A program made the position numbers and the translations under genes. Source: Shewanella litoralis (GTDB lineage Bacteria; Pseudomonadota; Gammaproteobacteria; Enterobacterales; Shewanellaceae). Taken from it: a DNA stretch of 64,000 nt. The first letter of the stretch is position 1; every line of letters begins with the position of its first letter. Positions 1-9,516 of this stretch are shown here, one piece after another. The notes beneath the pieces were generated by a model. That model was not told the DNA's origin, made no database searches, and saw only the letters and a program-made list of their open reading frames with translations. The stretch covers positions 124,001-188,000 of the forward strand of contig NZ_WSRZ01000002.1 of NCBI RefSeq assembly GCF_009828585.1, in the 5' to 3' direction.

Positions 1-1389
1 CCCAACCCACTCAATTTCACCATCAACGTGGGTTTTCTGTAAAAACCAACCTGGTGTGCCGGCAAAGCCAGAGGTTTGTTGATTAACCTGAACTTTCTTT
101 AAATACTCAAACGCCACTTTAGGCGTTTGAGTATCGCCCATGGCCAAAAATGCCATGGCGCATTGGTAAAAATCGCGCGGCCATACGGCTTTATAACCCG
201 TGCTGCCTACTTTTGCCGATACAGTGTCGCCCCAGGGGTTTGATAAGGATGCGATTAGCGCGCCAGCGTGGGTTTTATCCTCTTGCGCTTTGAGCACGAG
301 TGCACTGGCATACAGCAGTTTGCCGTTATCTGTGGTATTCGCGCTCATGGCATTTAACGGCGCTAAAGAGGCAATATAGTCTTTCCAACCTGTGTGGCTG
401 TCATCGCCTAAGTAAGCCTGCTTAACGGCATCGTAACCGGCATCTAATGTGGCCTGTGCTGTGGCTAAGCTGCTGGTTTTGTCTTGGGCAAAGCCGATGG
501 CAAGATTAAAGCGTAAAGTGTCGTTTGCTTTGGTTAATGTTGGGTATTGCGCGGTAAGTGCAACGTTGCCGCCTTGGTTATTATCGCTGGTGGTTTGGTA
601 GCGGTTATTGAGTTTTCCATCGTCTTGTAAATCAATCATCCCGTCTGATGTGCCCACAAATCCTGCACTTGCGTGGACAAAATCAACGTCGGTTTTAATG
701 GTCATAACGGTTGAACTCGCGTCACTGGTGTGCGCTACCAGTGCTTGACCATCAACGAAGGCAATATCATTTGCACCGCTGTTATCGATGTGCGGATTAA
801 CATAAAGGTGCGGGGTAATTCCGGCTTCAAAGGCGGTAAAGGTTACGTTCATCATTAAGCTATTTCTATCTGGGTCGGTAAAAATATGCTTTTCGATTTG
901 GTATTTGCCTTCCACGTCTTTATTAATAATCTTATACGCCAGCGACAATGGTCGGCCTTGTTCGTCAGTGTCGAGGTATTCAATGGTGCTAATGGTGTTA
1001 TCTTTTTCAGTATCAACAAAGCCATTGCCGCTGATGATAAATTGCAGCTCTTTTAATTGGGCATTATGAATAAGCCCAAACATGGTTTCGGTGAGTATGC
1101 CCTGGGCAACAGAAAACCATACTTTGCTGACAGGATTAGTGGCCTGGTCTTGATACTGACCATTGATATAAGGCTCGTATGATGTACCTATGCCGGTTTT
1201 GCCAGAAAACGCCCACGTTGGCTCAGCGCCCGGTGCGCCAGGCGCGACAACACTTAAAGGTGCTGTTGTTGGTAATACTTCAACCTTTGATGATGTGTCA
1301 GCAGGTGAGCAACCCGTTAATACCAGGCCGAATAAGCTTGCCGTTATGGCACTCGAAATTGCACTACGATGTGAGTGTGGCTTTAACAT
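1..1389 (-). CDS. GH15 glucoamylase / glucodextranase-type lipoprotein (C-terminus off window)
   Basis: I translated this frame directly: it opens at an ATG (1389) preceded by a GGGGAAG ribosome site and runs 463 codons to the left edge, so the C-terminal part is missing. The N-terminus has a lipoprotein signal with lipobox LTGC (Cys27), then a Ser/Thr/Pro-rich linker. Residues of about 50-300 resemble the beta-sandwich N-domain of bacterial GH15 enzymes, and the segment with WPRDFYQCAMAFLAMGD is typical of the GH15 (alpha/alpha)6 barrel. Known role of the family: release of glucose from non-reducing ends of starch, maltodextrin or dextran. As the last gene after the transporter it fits periplasmic or surface saccharification. 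The catalytic glutamates lie largely beyond the edge, so activity cannot be judged. Confidence 0.85.
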   Translation of the reverse strand, partial: MLKPHSHRSAISSAITASLFGLVLTGCSPADTSSKVEVLPTTAPLSVVAPGAPGAEPTWAFSGKTGIGTSYEPYINGQYQDQATNPVSKVWFSVAQGILTETMFGLIHNAQLKELQFIISGNGFVDTEKDNTISTIEYLDTDEQGRPLSLAYKIINKDVEGKYQIEKHIFTDPDRNSLMMNVTFTAFEAGITPHLYVNPHIDNSGANDIAFVDGQALVAHTSDASSTVMTIKTDVDFVHASAGFVGTSDGMIDLQDDGKLNNRYQTTSDNNQGGNVALTAQYPTLTKANDTLRFNLAIGFAQDKTSSLATAQATLDAGYDAVKQAYLGDDSHTGWKDYIASLAPLNAMSANTTDNGKLLYASALVLKAQEDKTHAGALIASLSNPWGDTVSAKVGSTGYKAVWPRDFYQCAMAFLAMGDTQTPKVAFEYLKKVQVNQQTSGFAGTPGWFLQKTHVDGEIEWVG

Positions 1390-1460
1390 AAACTTCCCCA
1401 AAATATTGTCTGTGACTATGACAGATCACTGTTATTGTTTTTAATAAACGATTAATTGAT

Positions 1461-2999
1461 TTAGTTATCTTGTTTGACAAACAGTACGGCAATGCCCGAC
1501 ACCATCATAAATACACCGCCCAATACCAGGGCGTAAATTGGCTGGCCATCAAAAAAGACTTTTAACAGCAAGCCTAAAATACTGGCTGCAAGTAACTGAG
1601 GGATAACAATGAAAAAGTTAAAAATCCCTAAATACACCCCCATTTTTTTAGCCGGTAACGCAGACGACAACATGGCGTAAGGCACTGATAAAATAGAGGC
1701 CCAGGCAAAACCAACACCTATCATGGGGATCCATAATTGATTTGGGTCTTCAATAAACATAAAGCTTATTAGCCCCATGCCGCCTAAAAACATATTAATG
1801 GTGTGAGTGAATTTAATGCCGACCGCTTTGGCTAAAAAGGGAATAATGATGGCAGCAATTGCGGCAAAACCATTGTATGAAGCAAATAACATCCCGACCC
1901 AATCGGCGCCGTCGTTATACGCCTGGCTAAGCACGTCGCTGGTAGCGTAATGGTGTGAGGTCACGGCCGCAGTGGTATAAATCCACATGGCAAAGAGGGC
2001 AAACCAGGCAAAAAACTGCACCACGGCTAATTGCTGCATGGCTTTGGGCATATGAAACAAATCATCGACCACGTTAAACAGCATGCCAAAGTTTTCGCGT
2101 TGCACGCTTGTATTGTTTGCTTGAGTAAGTTTACGGGCACAAAACAGTTGCAGAGGCCCAAAAGCAAAAATACCAATACTGAGAATATAAAGCTGTTTAT
2201 CAAGGTCTTGGGTTATTATTGCCGCAGTAAAGAGGGCGCCAATGAGCATCCAAATGATGCCACCTGTTTGATATTGTTTACTGGTACGGCTGTTGGTATT
2301 TTCTGCGGCGTCGACATGATTGGCATGTTGCTCAAACGAGGCTAATTCTTCAGGTGAATACTCTTTGCTTGAAATAATCGTCCAGCCCACCGCGACAAAT
2401 AATACCGCGCCACCAAAGTAGAATGAATAACGCACTGAATCTGCAATTTCACCTGCTGCTGCGGTATTGGCTACGTCAAATACATTGGTCAACATATAAG
2501 GCATTGCTGAGGCGACAACGGCGCCAATGCCAATAAAAAAGCTTTGCATTGCGTACCCTTGGGTACGCTGACTTTTAGGTAAATTGTCGCCAACAAAAGC
2601 GCGAAATGGCTCCATAGCGATATTGATTGATGCGTCCATAATCCACAACATCCCCGCTGCAATCCACAGGGTAGGTGAGTGAGGCATAATAAACAGTGAC
2701 AATGTGGTTAACACTGCGCCAATTAAAAAGTAAGGACGACGACGTCCAAGGGCATTCCAGGTGTTATCACTCATGTAACCAATAATGGGCTGCACAATTA
2801 AGCCTGTAAGCGGCGCGGCAATCCATAAAATAGGAATGTCGTCGATGGCAGCACCTAAGGTTTGAAAAATACGACTGACGTTGGCATTTTGTAGGGCAAA
2901 ACCAAATTGAATCCCCAAAAAACCAAAGCACATATTAAAGATTTGCCAAAAGCTGAGCTGTGGCTGTTGAGTCACTTTATGATGATTTTCCGCAGACAT
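1461..2999 (-). CDS. MFS sugar transporter, GPH/SLC45-like (maltose or maltodextrin uptake)
   Basis: A 512-residue integral membrane protein with about 12 hydrophobic segments. The N-terminal half carries a GRRRPYFLIGA loop like the cytoplasmic loop 2-3 signature of MFS/GPH sugar:cation symporters, and QPIIGYMSD precedes it. Family members near maltodextrin genes in Shewanella, Xanthomonas and Caulobacter are proposed inner-membrane maltose/maltodextrin permeases. A good ribosome site (AAGGGAT) precedes the ATG. It lies between the GH97 gene and the GH15 gene on the same strand, with a terminator-like hairpin and a LacI-type operator in its 390-bp leader, so it probably has its own promoter. 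The substrate is inferred from neighbours only. Confidence 0.88.
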   Translation of the reverse strand: MSAENHHKVTQQPQLSFWQIFNMCFGFLGIQFGFALQNANVSRIFQTLGAAIDDIPILWIAAPLTGLIVQPIIGYMSDNTWNALGRRRPYFLIGAVLTTLSLFIMPHSPTLWIAAGMLWIMDASINIAMEPFRAFVGDNLPKSQRTQGYAMQSFFIGIGAVVASAMPYMLTNVFDVANTAAAGEIADSVRYSFYFGGAVLFVAVGWTIISSKEYSPEELASFEQHANHVDAAENTNSRTSKQYQTGGIIWMLIGALFTAAIITQDLDKQLYILSIGIFAFGPLQLFCARKLTQANNTSVQRENFGMLFNVVDDLFHMPKAMQQLAVVQFFAWFALFAMWIYTTAAVTSHHYATSDVLSQAYNDGADWVGMLFASYNGFAAIAAIIIPFLAKAVGIKFTHTINMFLGGMGLISFMFIEDPNQLWIPMIGVGFAWASILSVPYAMLSSALPAKKMGVYLGIFNFFIVIPQLLAASILGLLLKVFFDGQPIYALVLGGVFMMVSGIAVLFVKQDN

Positions 3000-3106
3000 G
3001 TTATATCCCTTTTTATCAGTCGCTATGCTGATTTTTTATTATTACTTTTAATGATGCTACGTGACTCTCAGGTTTGCCAGATACAAACTTGAGATAATGG
3101 TATACA

Positions 3107-3150
3107 TAAAAAAATGGCGAATACGCATCTCCTTAAGACAAGTATTCGCC
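3107..3150 (-). terminator. Rho-independent terminator or attenuator, minus strand
   Basis: A perfect 9-bp inverted repeat, GGCGAATAC (3116-3124) and GTATTCGCC (3142-3150), separated by 17 nt. Read on the minus strand it is followed by a run of seven T. It lies about 240 nt after the GH97 stop and 110 nt before the transporter start, so it could end GH97 transcripts or attenuate read-through. Confidence 0.6.
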
Positions 3151-3336
3151 AAGACCTAAGCTCTATCGATGGCTTATTTTCCTAATAAACCATCAATAAA
3201 GGCAATTAAGGTACTTTAAAGCTGGTGGCCTCAACAAGTGGCTTACCAGAAACGACCTAGTCCATCTCATCCTGCAATCTGAGAACGAAATAGCAGGTTT
3301 TATAGTAGCCTTGAGCCTGTTGTTGGTTCAACTTGC

Positions 3337-3350
3337 TACATACGTATTCA
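3337..3350. promoter_or_regulatory. LacI-type operator upstream of transporter gene
   Basis: TACATACGTATTCA, one mismatch from the form TGCATACGTATTCA found twice elsewhere in the locus. The centre is the CG palindrome typical of LacI-family operators. Regulator identity (MalR-like) is inference. Confidence 0.6.
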
Positions 3351-3390
3351 TGCCATTTGAGCAACCTAACACAAACACTTACGCAACATA

Positions 3391-5499
3391 TTACAGTGCT
3401 TTAAAACGAATTGCGCTGCCGCCACTTGACGCGAGTGACAGGGCAAGAGTGTCTGTGGCACTCACAATCTTGGTTTCAATGACGTAATCATACGGATTTG
3501 TCAGCCAATCTGCGTTATGACCATCACGGTATATTTGGGCTTCGTAACGTTGACCAGCCGTTAAAAAGTCGAGTTTAACCGTGAGTTTACGCGGGTTTTC
3601 GTCAGTTAAAGCTCCTAGATACCAATCTTCTGCGCCGCGTTGTTTGCGCGCAAACGCCACGTAATCACCAATGTCACCGGCAAGGGCTATACTCTCGCTC
3701 CAATCTGTTGGCACATCTTGAATAAATTGAAATGCATCGAGTCGTTGCACGTAATTACGCGGTAAATCTGCCGCCATTTGGATGGGGCTGTATAACACAA
3801 CGTACAGCGCCAGTTGTTTGGTTAGCGTGGTTTGTACGCGGTTTTCGGCATCTAATCCTTGTGGGGCTAAGTTGAAAATACCAGGGGTAAAGTCCATAGG
3901 TCCTGCCAGCATTCGGGTGTATGGCAATATCGCTGTGTGTTCAGGGTTATTAGGTGGGCTACCCCAGGCATTAAACTCCTGGCCTCTCGCGCCTTCGCGG
4001 GCAATCCAGTTAGGGTAGGTGCGGCGCAAGCCTGTGTCTTTAATTGGCTCGTGAGTATTAATGCTAATGCCGCGTTTTGCCGCTTCAGTGACGCTGTGCA
4101 AATACTCATTAACCATAAACTGACCGTCGTGCCATTCGTGTCTTACTATGCCGTTTTCGTCAATGCGCTTAATGTCGCCACCATCGGCTACATAACCGGT
4201 TTTAACTTGAGTGACGCCATGTTTTTTATATAAATCATAGGCATCGCTCATTTGATTGCGGTAGTTTGTCACAGAGCCTGAGGTTTCATGATGACCAATT
4301 AAGCGAACATTTTTACTGTTACCGTATTGGCTAATCGCATCGATATCAAAGTCAGGGTAGGCTTTAGTAAAACTAAACACATCGCCATTATGGAACCAAC
4401 TGCCATCCCAACCGTCATTCCAACCTTCAACTAATACACCATCAAAGCCATATTGCGCTGCAAAGTCCATATAGCGTTTGGTTTCGCTGGTGGTGGCGCC
4501 ATGTTTTGGACCGCTACCCCAGGTGTTTTCGTTTAGGTGCATGCCCCACCAAATACCGACGTATTTGCCCGGTTGAACCCAGGAGACATCGCCCAGTTTG
4601 TTAGGCTCATTGAGGTTTAAAATTAAGTCCGAATTGAGTAAACCTGTGGCATTATTGGCAATTTGAATGGTGCGCCACGGTGTGGTGAATCCTGGTTGGG
4701 TTTTCACCCGAATACCGTCTGACCATGGGGTTAAATCTGCGCGTAATGTACCGTCACGGCCTTGATTTAACACCATGGCAGCATAATCGGTTAGGGCCGC
4801 TTCATGGATGCTCATGTGCACACCATCATTTGTTCTAAACGTCATTGGAGTATGGGCGCGGTCGATTTTATCCAGCGTGGTGGTGCGGTATAAATACTCG
4901 TAGCGGTTCCAGCCACGTCCGGGGATCCACCAGGCTGTTGTAAGCTGTGGATTAGGAATAACAAACTCGGTGAGCTCGTCGGTAATATCCAGTTTGGGTG
5001 TGTTCGCTAGGCCCGCTTGTTTTGGCACAAGATAACGAAAGCCAATGCCGTCGTTAAAGGCTTTAAATTCAATATCAAAATCGAGTTGACCGTTAGACAA
5101 GGTGGCTTTGATGCGATTGTAATGATCGCGCACATTTTCACGCTCCCCCCAGGGTTGCTGCCAGGTTTGGTCAACACTGCTGCGGCTGACATTTTTAATG
5201 GTAAATTCACTGCCAAACTCACCTAGTTGCTGAAATACCAGGCCAAGTTTACTCGGGTTAATGACGGGTTTACCGTTAAAGGCTATTTGATATTCGGGAC
5301 GGCCATTATCGTCAGTTAAGCTGATATTGATGTGGGTGTCTGGCGAGGTCACATGCACAGTTTTAGCATTTACGATGCTAGAAAATGCTAAGCCAGATAG
5401 TACTAAAGCGCAGGTTACACTAATGATGGATTTATTAAATCGAGATTGAGTCTCAGCGCTACGAGACAAAGCCGCAGTCTGTGGGTATGAGGGCGTCAT
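3391..5499 (-). CDS. GH97 alpha-glucosidase (SusB-like), exported
   Basis: A 702-residue protein with an N-terminal signal peptide (hydrophobic stretch about residues 25-44 ending SIVNA). An N-terminal beta domain (about 45-310) is followed by a TIM barrel containing the GH97 signatures VGIWWGMHL, DGVLVEGWNDGWDG and INTHEPIKDTGLRRTYPN, then a C-terminal beta domain. Glutamates in VEGW and THEP match conserved acidic positions of inverting SusB-type enzymes, which hydrolyse alpha-1,4 and alpha-1,6 linked maltooligosaccharides to glucose. The ATG has an AAGGAT ribosome site, and a LacI-type operator lies 78 bp upstream. Expected location is the periplasm. Some GH97 members are alpha-galactosidases; the maltodextrin context favours alpha-glucosidase. 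Confidence 0.93.
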   Translation of the reverse strand: MTPSYPQTAALSRSAETQSRFNKSIISVTCALVLSGLAFSSIVNAKTVHVTSPDTHINISLTDDNGRPEYQIAFNGKPVINPSKLGLVFQQLGEFGSEFTIKNVSRSSVDQTWQQPWGERENVRDHYNRIKATLSNGQLDFDIEFKAFNDGIGFRYLVPKQAGLANTPKLDITDELTEFVIPNPQLTTAWWIPGRGWNRYEYLYRTTTLDKIDRAHTPMTFRTNDGVHMSIHEAALTDYAAMVLNQGRDGTLRADLTPWSDGIRVKTQPGFTTPWRTIQIANNATGLLNSDLILNLNEPNKLGDVSWVQPGKYVGIWWGMHLNENTWGSGPKHGATTSETKRYMDFAAQYGFDGVLVEGWNDGWDGSWFHNGDVFSFTKAYPDFDIDAISQYGNSKNVRLIGHHETSGSVTNYRNQMSDAYDLYKKHGVTQVKTGYVADGGDIKRIDENGIVRHEWHDGQFMVNEYLHSVTEAAKRGISINTHEPIKDTGLRRTYPNWIAREGARGQEFNAWGSPPNNPEHTAILPYTRMLAGPMDFTPGIFNLAPQGLDAENRVQTTLTKQLALYVVLYSPIQMAADLPRNYVQRLDAFQFIQDVPTDWSESIALAGDIGDYVAFARKQRGAEDWYLGALTDENPRKLTVKLDFLTAGQRYEAQIYRDGHNADWLTNPYDYVIETKIVSATDTLALSLASSGGSAIRFKAL

Positions 5500-5576
5500 A
5501 CGGTATCCTTGTTGTTTATTATTATATTGTTATCAACAAGTAATATATGACGCTTTTAGATTTTACCGCAAAGATC

Positions 5577-5590
5577 TGCATACGTATTCA
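5577..5590. promoter_or_regulatory. LacI-type operator upstream of GH97 gene
   Basis: TGCATACGTATTCA, identical to the site at 16354-16367 and nearly a perfect palindrome. It lies 78 bp before the GH97 start and about 160 bp downstream of the TrmY-like stop, so GH97 is the natural target. Confidence 0.75.
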
Positions 5591-5746
5591 GAGCGAGAAA
5601 AGAAATGATCTGGATATAACGTGGATGAAAAATGGCGTTAATAGTTAATGTCTAAAGACTTGAGTGCAGTATGTATTTTGTAGTCTGAATTCTACAGTAA
5701 GAATTGTGCACTCAAATCAATAAAGTCTGCTTAACGCTGCCCAGTG

Positions 5747-6343
5747 TTACAATCTCATGTCTAATTCATTGTGAATTAACACCACGCATTGCGATGCAAA
5801 CAGCATTTTAGGGCCTAAGTTAATGTGTTGAGTACCAAGACGTTTAAGGCTGTTAAAACTCTTCTTAGGCATAGGGATATGGTCGGTTAATAAAAAGCAT
5901 GGTTTTGAGGCAAACTCAACATCGCGAACCGGGGTGCCTTTTTTCTCTAACATATACAGCTGATAATCTTCGGCTAATTCTTGCACTAATTTTTCAAAGC
6001 TCACAGTGCGAACGGTAATGCCTGCTTCTACGTCACGTAACTGTTCTTTATCCATACCTTTGGATACCGTTAATGCCTTGGCTATTTTATTGGTGAGGTT
6101 TTGCTCATGAAAGCCACCGATATGACCTAACTCACTTGAACGAAAGCATATTGTGCGTGAAAAATCGCTTGTGCTTTCTAATACTAAATACACCACGACA
6201 TCATCACGATGTGATTGAGCAACAAAGAGGGTATTCATTAAAGTGTGGGCTAAAATTTCAGTGTGAGCAGATTGACCTATACCCGCCAAAAACTGCTGGC
6301 TATCAACTGGAGCCGCTCTGGCTCGAACTACAAAAGCGCGCAT
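5747..6343 (-). CDS. trmY: TrmY-like SPOUT pseudouridine methyltransferase (DUF358)
   Basis: A 198-residue soluble protein, recognised as the DUF358/TrmY family by its N-terminal MRAFVVRARAAP, the central DHIPMP segment and the C-terminal GPKMLFASQCVVLIHNELD knot region. Archaeal TrmY methylates N1 of pseudouridine 54 in tRNA. Bacterial tRNAs normally carry ribothymidine at position 54, so the substrate of bacterial homologues is unknown to me. A good ribosome site (AGGAT) precedes the ATG. It is flanked by starch genes but has no obvious link to them, and is divergent from the yecH-like gene. Confidence 0.8.
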   Translation of the reverse strand: MRAFVVRARAAPVDSQQFLAGIGQSAHTEILAHTLMNTLFVAQSHRDDVVVYLVLESTSDFSRTICFRSSELGHIGGFHEQNLTNKIAKALTVSKGMDKEQLRDVEAGITVRTVSFEKLVQELAEDYQLYMLEKKGTPVRDVEFASKPCFLLTDHIPMPKKSFNSLKRLGTQHINLGPKMLFASQCVVLIHNELDMRL

Positions 6344-6748
6344 CGTAAATCCTATTGGAAAATATTAAGCTAACATCGATTCTCTTCACCGCTAATCAAT
6401 AAGCAACAGTCTAATTTGTATGTACAAACTGATTAATGGCAAAGTTTATTGCTTATTATCACAGTTTTAGTGTCTGCTGTAATGCGATTAATCTCTGTAA
6501 CTGATTTTTTGATACAAAATCAAAATTAAACAGAGAGTAACTTTACGAGTAAGGTAGATTTACCCTGCTAGATTGCGCAATTGCGTTATCTCTATTTGAG
6601 CTCGATTTAAGGTGAATCACTGATTTAAATTACTTTGATGTTTACCCTAAATGAGCAACATGTTAATGAATTTGTGTGCGAGATCAGGGTTTCTCTGACA
6701 ATAATAAGATATAAAGTATAAATAATTTACATCTTAATCGGAGTTACA
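6344..6748. other. Divergent intergenic region trmY / yecH
   Basis: A 405-bp AT-rich region that must hold the promoters of both flanking genes. I see no repeat, operator or small gene in it. Confidence 0.5.
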
Positions 6749-6991
6749 ATGTCTGAATCAATCCATGGGCATCAAGTGATGCAAATGATGCTAGAACATG
6801 GCGCAGCACTCACTAAACAGCAACTTAAAAATATGATGCACATAACATTCGGCGTCGATACGCGTTATCACACTTGTTCTGCTACTGAGATGGATGCGGA
6901 TATGTTGATTACGTTTTTAGAAAATAAAGGCAAGTTTATTGATAGTGACAGCGGGATCACTACTGCTGCAGATAAGATTTGTAATCACTAG
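6749..6991 (+). CDS. yecH: YecH-like small metal-binding protein (DUF2492)
   Basis: An 80-residue protein beginning MSESIHGHQVMQMMLE, with a YHTCSATEMDADMLITFL core and an ending with a cluster of Cys/His. This is the pattern of the YecH/DUF2492 family, annotated as metal-binding; the function is not established. HGH near the start and H-x-C in the middle are plausible ligands. GGAG lies 8 nt before the ATG. It is monocistronic, followed by a strong terminator. Confidence 0.8.
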   Translation: MSESIHGHQVMQMMLEHGAALTKQQLKNMMHITFGVDTRYHTCSATEMDADMLITFLENKGKFIDSDSGITTAADKICNH

Positions 6992-7101
6992 TTCATATCA
7001 AGTTTTTGCTGGTTTTACGGTTGAGAGTCCGTCAATGGCGATGCGATACCGCTGCGAAACAAAGATTGAACTAATCGATTGATACAGCTAGATATTAACA
7101 A

Positions 7102-7134
7102 AGCGCCGCAGATGGCTTATCTGCGGCGCTTTTG
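7102..7134 (+). terminator. Rho-independent terminator after yecH
   Basis: Perfect 12-bp stem AGCGCCGCAGAT / ATCTGCGGCGCT with a 5-nt loop, followed by TTTT on the plus strand. It immediately precedes a repeat element. Confidence 0.85.
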
Positions 7135-7139
7135 TATTA

Positions 7140-7403
7140 ATACCATTGCGCATTAATAAGTGACCACTCAGAATACATCCAGCGGTTTTTGATTAAGGCG
7201 TCGCTATGTAGTCATGGTTGTTCCCTTTCAAATAGCGAGAACGCAAAGAAAAAGCCGCTGGGCATTCCTTTCAGGCGAGTTTTAAAAGGGCTTACACTGC
7301 GTTGCATGACTTCGAAAGAGAATAACTATTCATTCAGTCATTCGCCTTGTTTAAGCCCTTTTAAATTCTCGCTGAGAGAGCATTTACTAACGCGCAATGG
7401 AAT
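7140..7403. repeat. MITE-like inverted-repeat element A, copy 1
   Basis: About 264 bp, roughly 90% identical by eye to the copy at 9517-9781. The ends form imperfect terminal inverted repeats (ATACCATTGCGC at the left, GCGCAATGGAAT at the right, each extending inward). It has no coding capacity of its own. It lies 37 bp after the stop codon of the 7441-9411 amylase gene. Confidence 0.85.
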
Positions 7404-7440
7404 AACCAACTCATTTTGTTTTAACCAACTCATTCTGAGT

Positions 7441-9411
7441 TTAGTTTTTTTGAGTTAACTCAAGTACCACTGATTGCAATGGTTGTAATTGTATTTGCAC
7501 ACTGGCGCTGTCGTGGTTATTCAATATCAAAGCGTGCTCATATGGCTGCTGAGTGAGTAAATCCATCAGCGTTACATTTTCAACAAGTTGCCATTGCTCA
7601 ATGAGTGTTTTGGGTAGTGTAAGCGTAAATGTTTTAGGCTCGGTTTGGCTAAAGTTACTGGCAATGATCAATTGCTGCTCAGCATTATACCGGCTAAAGG
7701 CAAACACCTGATCATCATAGCCCTCGGTATTAAGCTGACGCTGTAAGGGGTCTAATGCAAGGTATTCGCCGGTTAACGCTGGCGCACTATGACTTAGGTT
7801 TAGCAAGGTTTGATAATAAGCGCGCAATGCCTTTTCATCTTCAGTGGATTGCCCGCCATCAAACTTGCCGTTGTTCATCCAGCGTTGGTGTGCAGGCACG
7901 CCAACATAATCAAAAATACTGGTACGAGTAGGCTGGCCAAAACCGGCCATTTCAGCGCCTTGCTCGCCGACATCCTGGCCAAAATACAACAGTGTGGGTG
8001 AGCGGCTTAATGTGGTCGACACTACCATTGCCGGCAGAGCATTAAATGCATTACTAGCAAAATCGGCGGTGTTAATACGTTGCTCGTCATGGTTTTCTAA
8101 AAAGTGCAGCATATGCTGTTCAATGTCGCTCACTTTTGCTTGTACAGTGGCGATAACCGCTGTGCTGGCTTTACCTTGAATAACGGCTTTTAAGCTGTCG
8201 TATAAATCCACTTTGTCGTACAGGTAATCCATTTTACCTAAATGAATATAATCACGATATAAATCAGGGTTATATACCTCTGCCAGAATAAACGCATTAG
8301 GGTTTGTATGCTTAATGTGGCTGTTGAGGTAGCTCCAAAATTCAACCGGCACCATTTCGGCCATGTCATATCGAAATCCATCAACCCCTTTGGCTAACCA
8401 GTATTGGGCAATGCGCTCAAACTTACGCCATGAATCTGGAATATCATCTGCGGCCTGTACTTGCCAAAAAGCCAAATGCTCCGCGGCCGTTTTACTTGCA
8501 TAGTCAGCAGGTAGTACCGGGAAGTCGTGGCTGCCATCGGGCTTAACACCATAATTTATTTTAACGGTTTCATACCAGTCGTTGGCGTCAGGTTTGGCTA
8601 AACGTGAGCCATTACCAGTCCATTTTGCTGGAGATTCAGCAAATTTGCCGTCACTCAGAGGATGAGTTTCGCCGCCTAACGGGGCGTAACCATGAGGAGC
8701 ATCGGGCACAGCAAAGTCTTCACCGATCACATAATAAAAGTTGTTATGTTTGCTATAAACCTGTGAGGTATCGTCATTGGCACCAAAGTCTAGTTCGCCT
8801 TTTGGGGCTGACAGAGAGTGATAGTTACGGGCAATATGATTGGGCACTATGTCGATAATCACTTGCATGCCATTGGCGTGAGTACGCTCGATTAAGGCTT
8901 CAAATTCAGCCAGGCGATTAGCTGGATTGGCCGCTAAATCTGGGTTGACGTTGTAATAATCTTTTACTGCATAAGGTGAGCCTGCACGGCCTTTAACGAC
9001 ATCGGGGTCGTCATTACTGATCCCAATACTGGTGTAATCGTTAATGACGGCATGATGCGGCACACCGGTATACCACACGTGAGTGGTGCCGAGTGATTTG
9101 ATGTCTTGTAAAGCGGTATCGGTAAAGTCGCCAAATTTACCCACACCATTGTCGGCAATGGTGCCCCAAGGTTTATTGGTGGTATTAGTATTGCCGTATA
9201 AGCGAGTGAAGACCTGGTACACCACGGGTTTACCGGTTGTTGGCGATGACTTAACTTGTGTCATTGATAATGCCGATCCTCTCACATTTTCAGTCTTTTG
9301 AATGTCGGTATTGGTGGGCTTACAGCCGCTGATGCTTAAGCTTAAGCCTATCACGGCTATGTAGGTGAGGGGACGCATGCTAACGTTAATTGATACTGAA
9401 GGTAATAACAT
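7441..9411 (-). CDS. GH13 alpha-amylase lipoprotein
   Basis: 656 residues from the ATG at 9411. An in-frame ATG at 9378 would give a cleaner lipoprotein signal (MRPLTYIAVIG... SISGC, Cys19), so the true start may be 9378. The GH13 motifs are all present: region I VIIDIVPNH, region II GFRYDMAEM with the Asp nucleophile, region III ILAEVYNP with the general acid Glu, and region IV FLENHDEQRI. A C-terminal beta domain follows. It should cleave internal alpha-1,4 bonds of starch or maltodextrin at the cell surface or in the periplasm. It follows the other exported GH13 gene on the same strand, from which it is separated by a MITE-like repeat. Confidence 0.9.
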   Translation of the reverse strand: MLLPSVSINVSMRPLTYIAVIGLSLSISGCKPTNTDIQKTENVRGSALSMTQVKSSPTTGKPVVYQVFTRLYGNTNTTNKPWGTIADNGVGKFGDFTDTALQDIKSLGTTHVWYTGVPHHAVINDYTSIGISNDDPDVVKGRAGSPYAVKDYYNVNPDLAANPANRLAEFEALIERTHANGMQVIIDIVPNHIARNYHSLSAPKGELDFGANDDTSQVYSKHNNFYYVIGEDFAVPDAPHGYAPLGGETHPLSDGKFAESPAKWTGNGSRLAKPDANDWYETVKINYGVKPDGSHDFPVLPADYASKTAAEHLAFWQVQAADDIPDSWRKFERIAQYWLAKGVDGFRYDMAEMVPVEFWSYLNSHIKHTNPNAFILAEVYNPDLYRDYIHLGKMDYLYDKVDLYDSLKAVIQGKASTAVIATVQAKVSDIEQHMLHFLENHDEQRINTADFASNAFNALPAMVVSTTLSRSPTLLYFGQDVGEQGAEMAGFGQPTRTSIFDYVGVPAHQRWMNNGKFDGGQSTEDEKALRAYYQTLLNLSHSAPALTGEYLALDPLQRQLNTEGYDDQVFAFSRYNAEQQLIIASNFSQTEPKTFTLTLPKTLIEQWQLVENVTLMDLLTQQPYEHALILNNHDSASVQIQLQPLQSVVLELTQKN

Positions 9412-9516
9412 AGAGACTCTTTTATCTTGGTATCCACTTGCTGTGGTGCATAAGTGTGTGTGTTTATCACGGCTAGGCTAATCCACAGTGGTTCAGCCTA
9501 GCCTTAGCAATGTGTA

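Larger units (their letters stand above)
3000..3390 (-). other. Intergenic leader between GH97 gene and sugar transporter gene
   Basis: A 391-bp gap with no credible coding frame. It contains one LacI-type operator (3337-3350) close to the GH97 stop and a terminator-like inverted repeat (3107-3150) facing the transporter gene. I could not pick a convincing promoter. Confidence 0.6.

Noticed and set aside
1179-1444. Short plus-strand frames over the glucoamylase 5' end
   Set aside because: They are antisense to the lipoprotein signal and linker of the glucoamylase, which has a clear start and ribosome site.
7189-7458. 89-codon open frame across repeat element A (and a similar one at 9591-9845)
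   Set aside because: Present only because the two repeat copies share sequence; the reading frame runs out of the repeat into unrelated DNA in each case and has no ribosome site.
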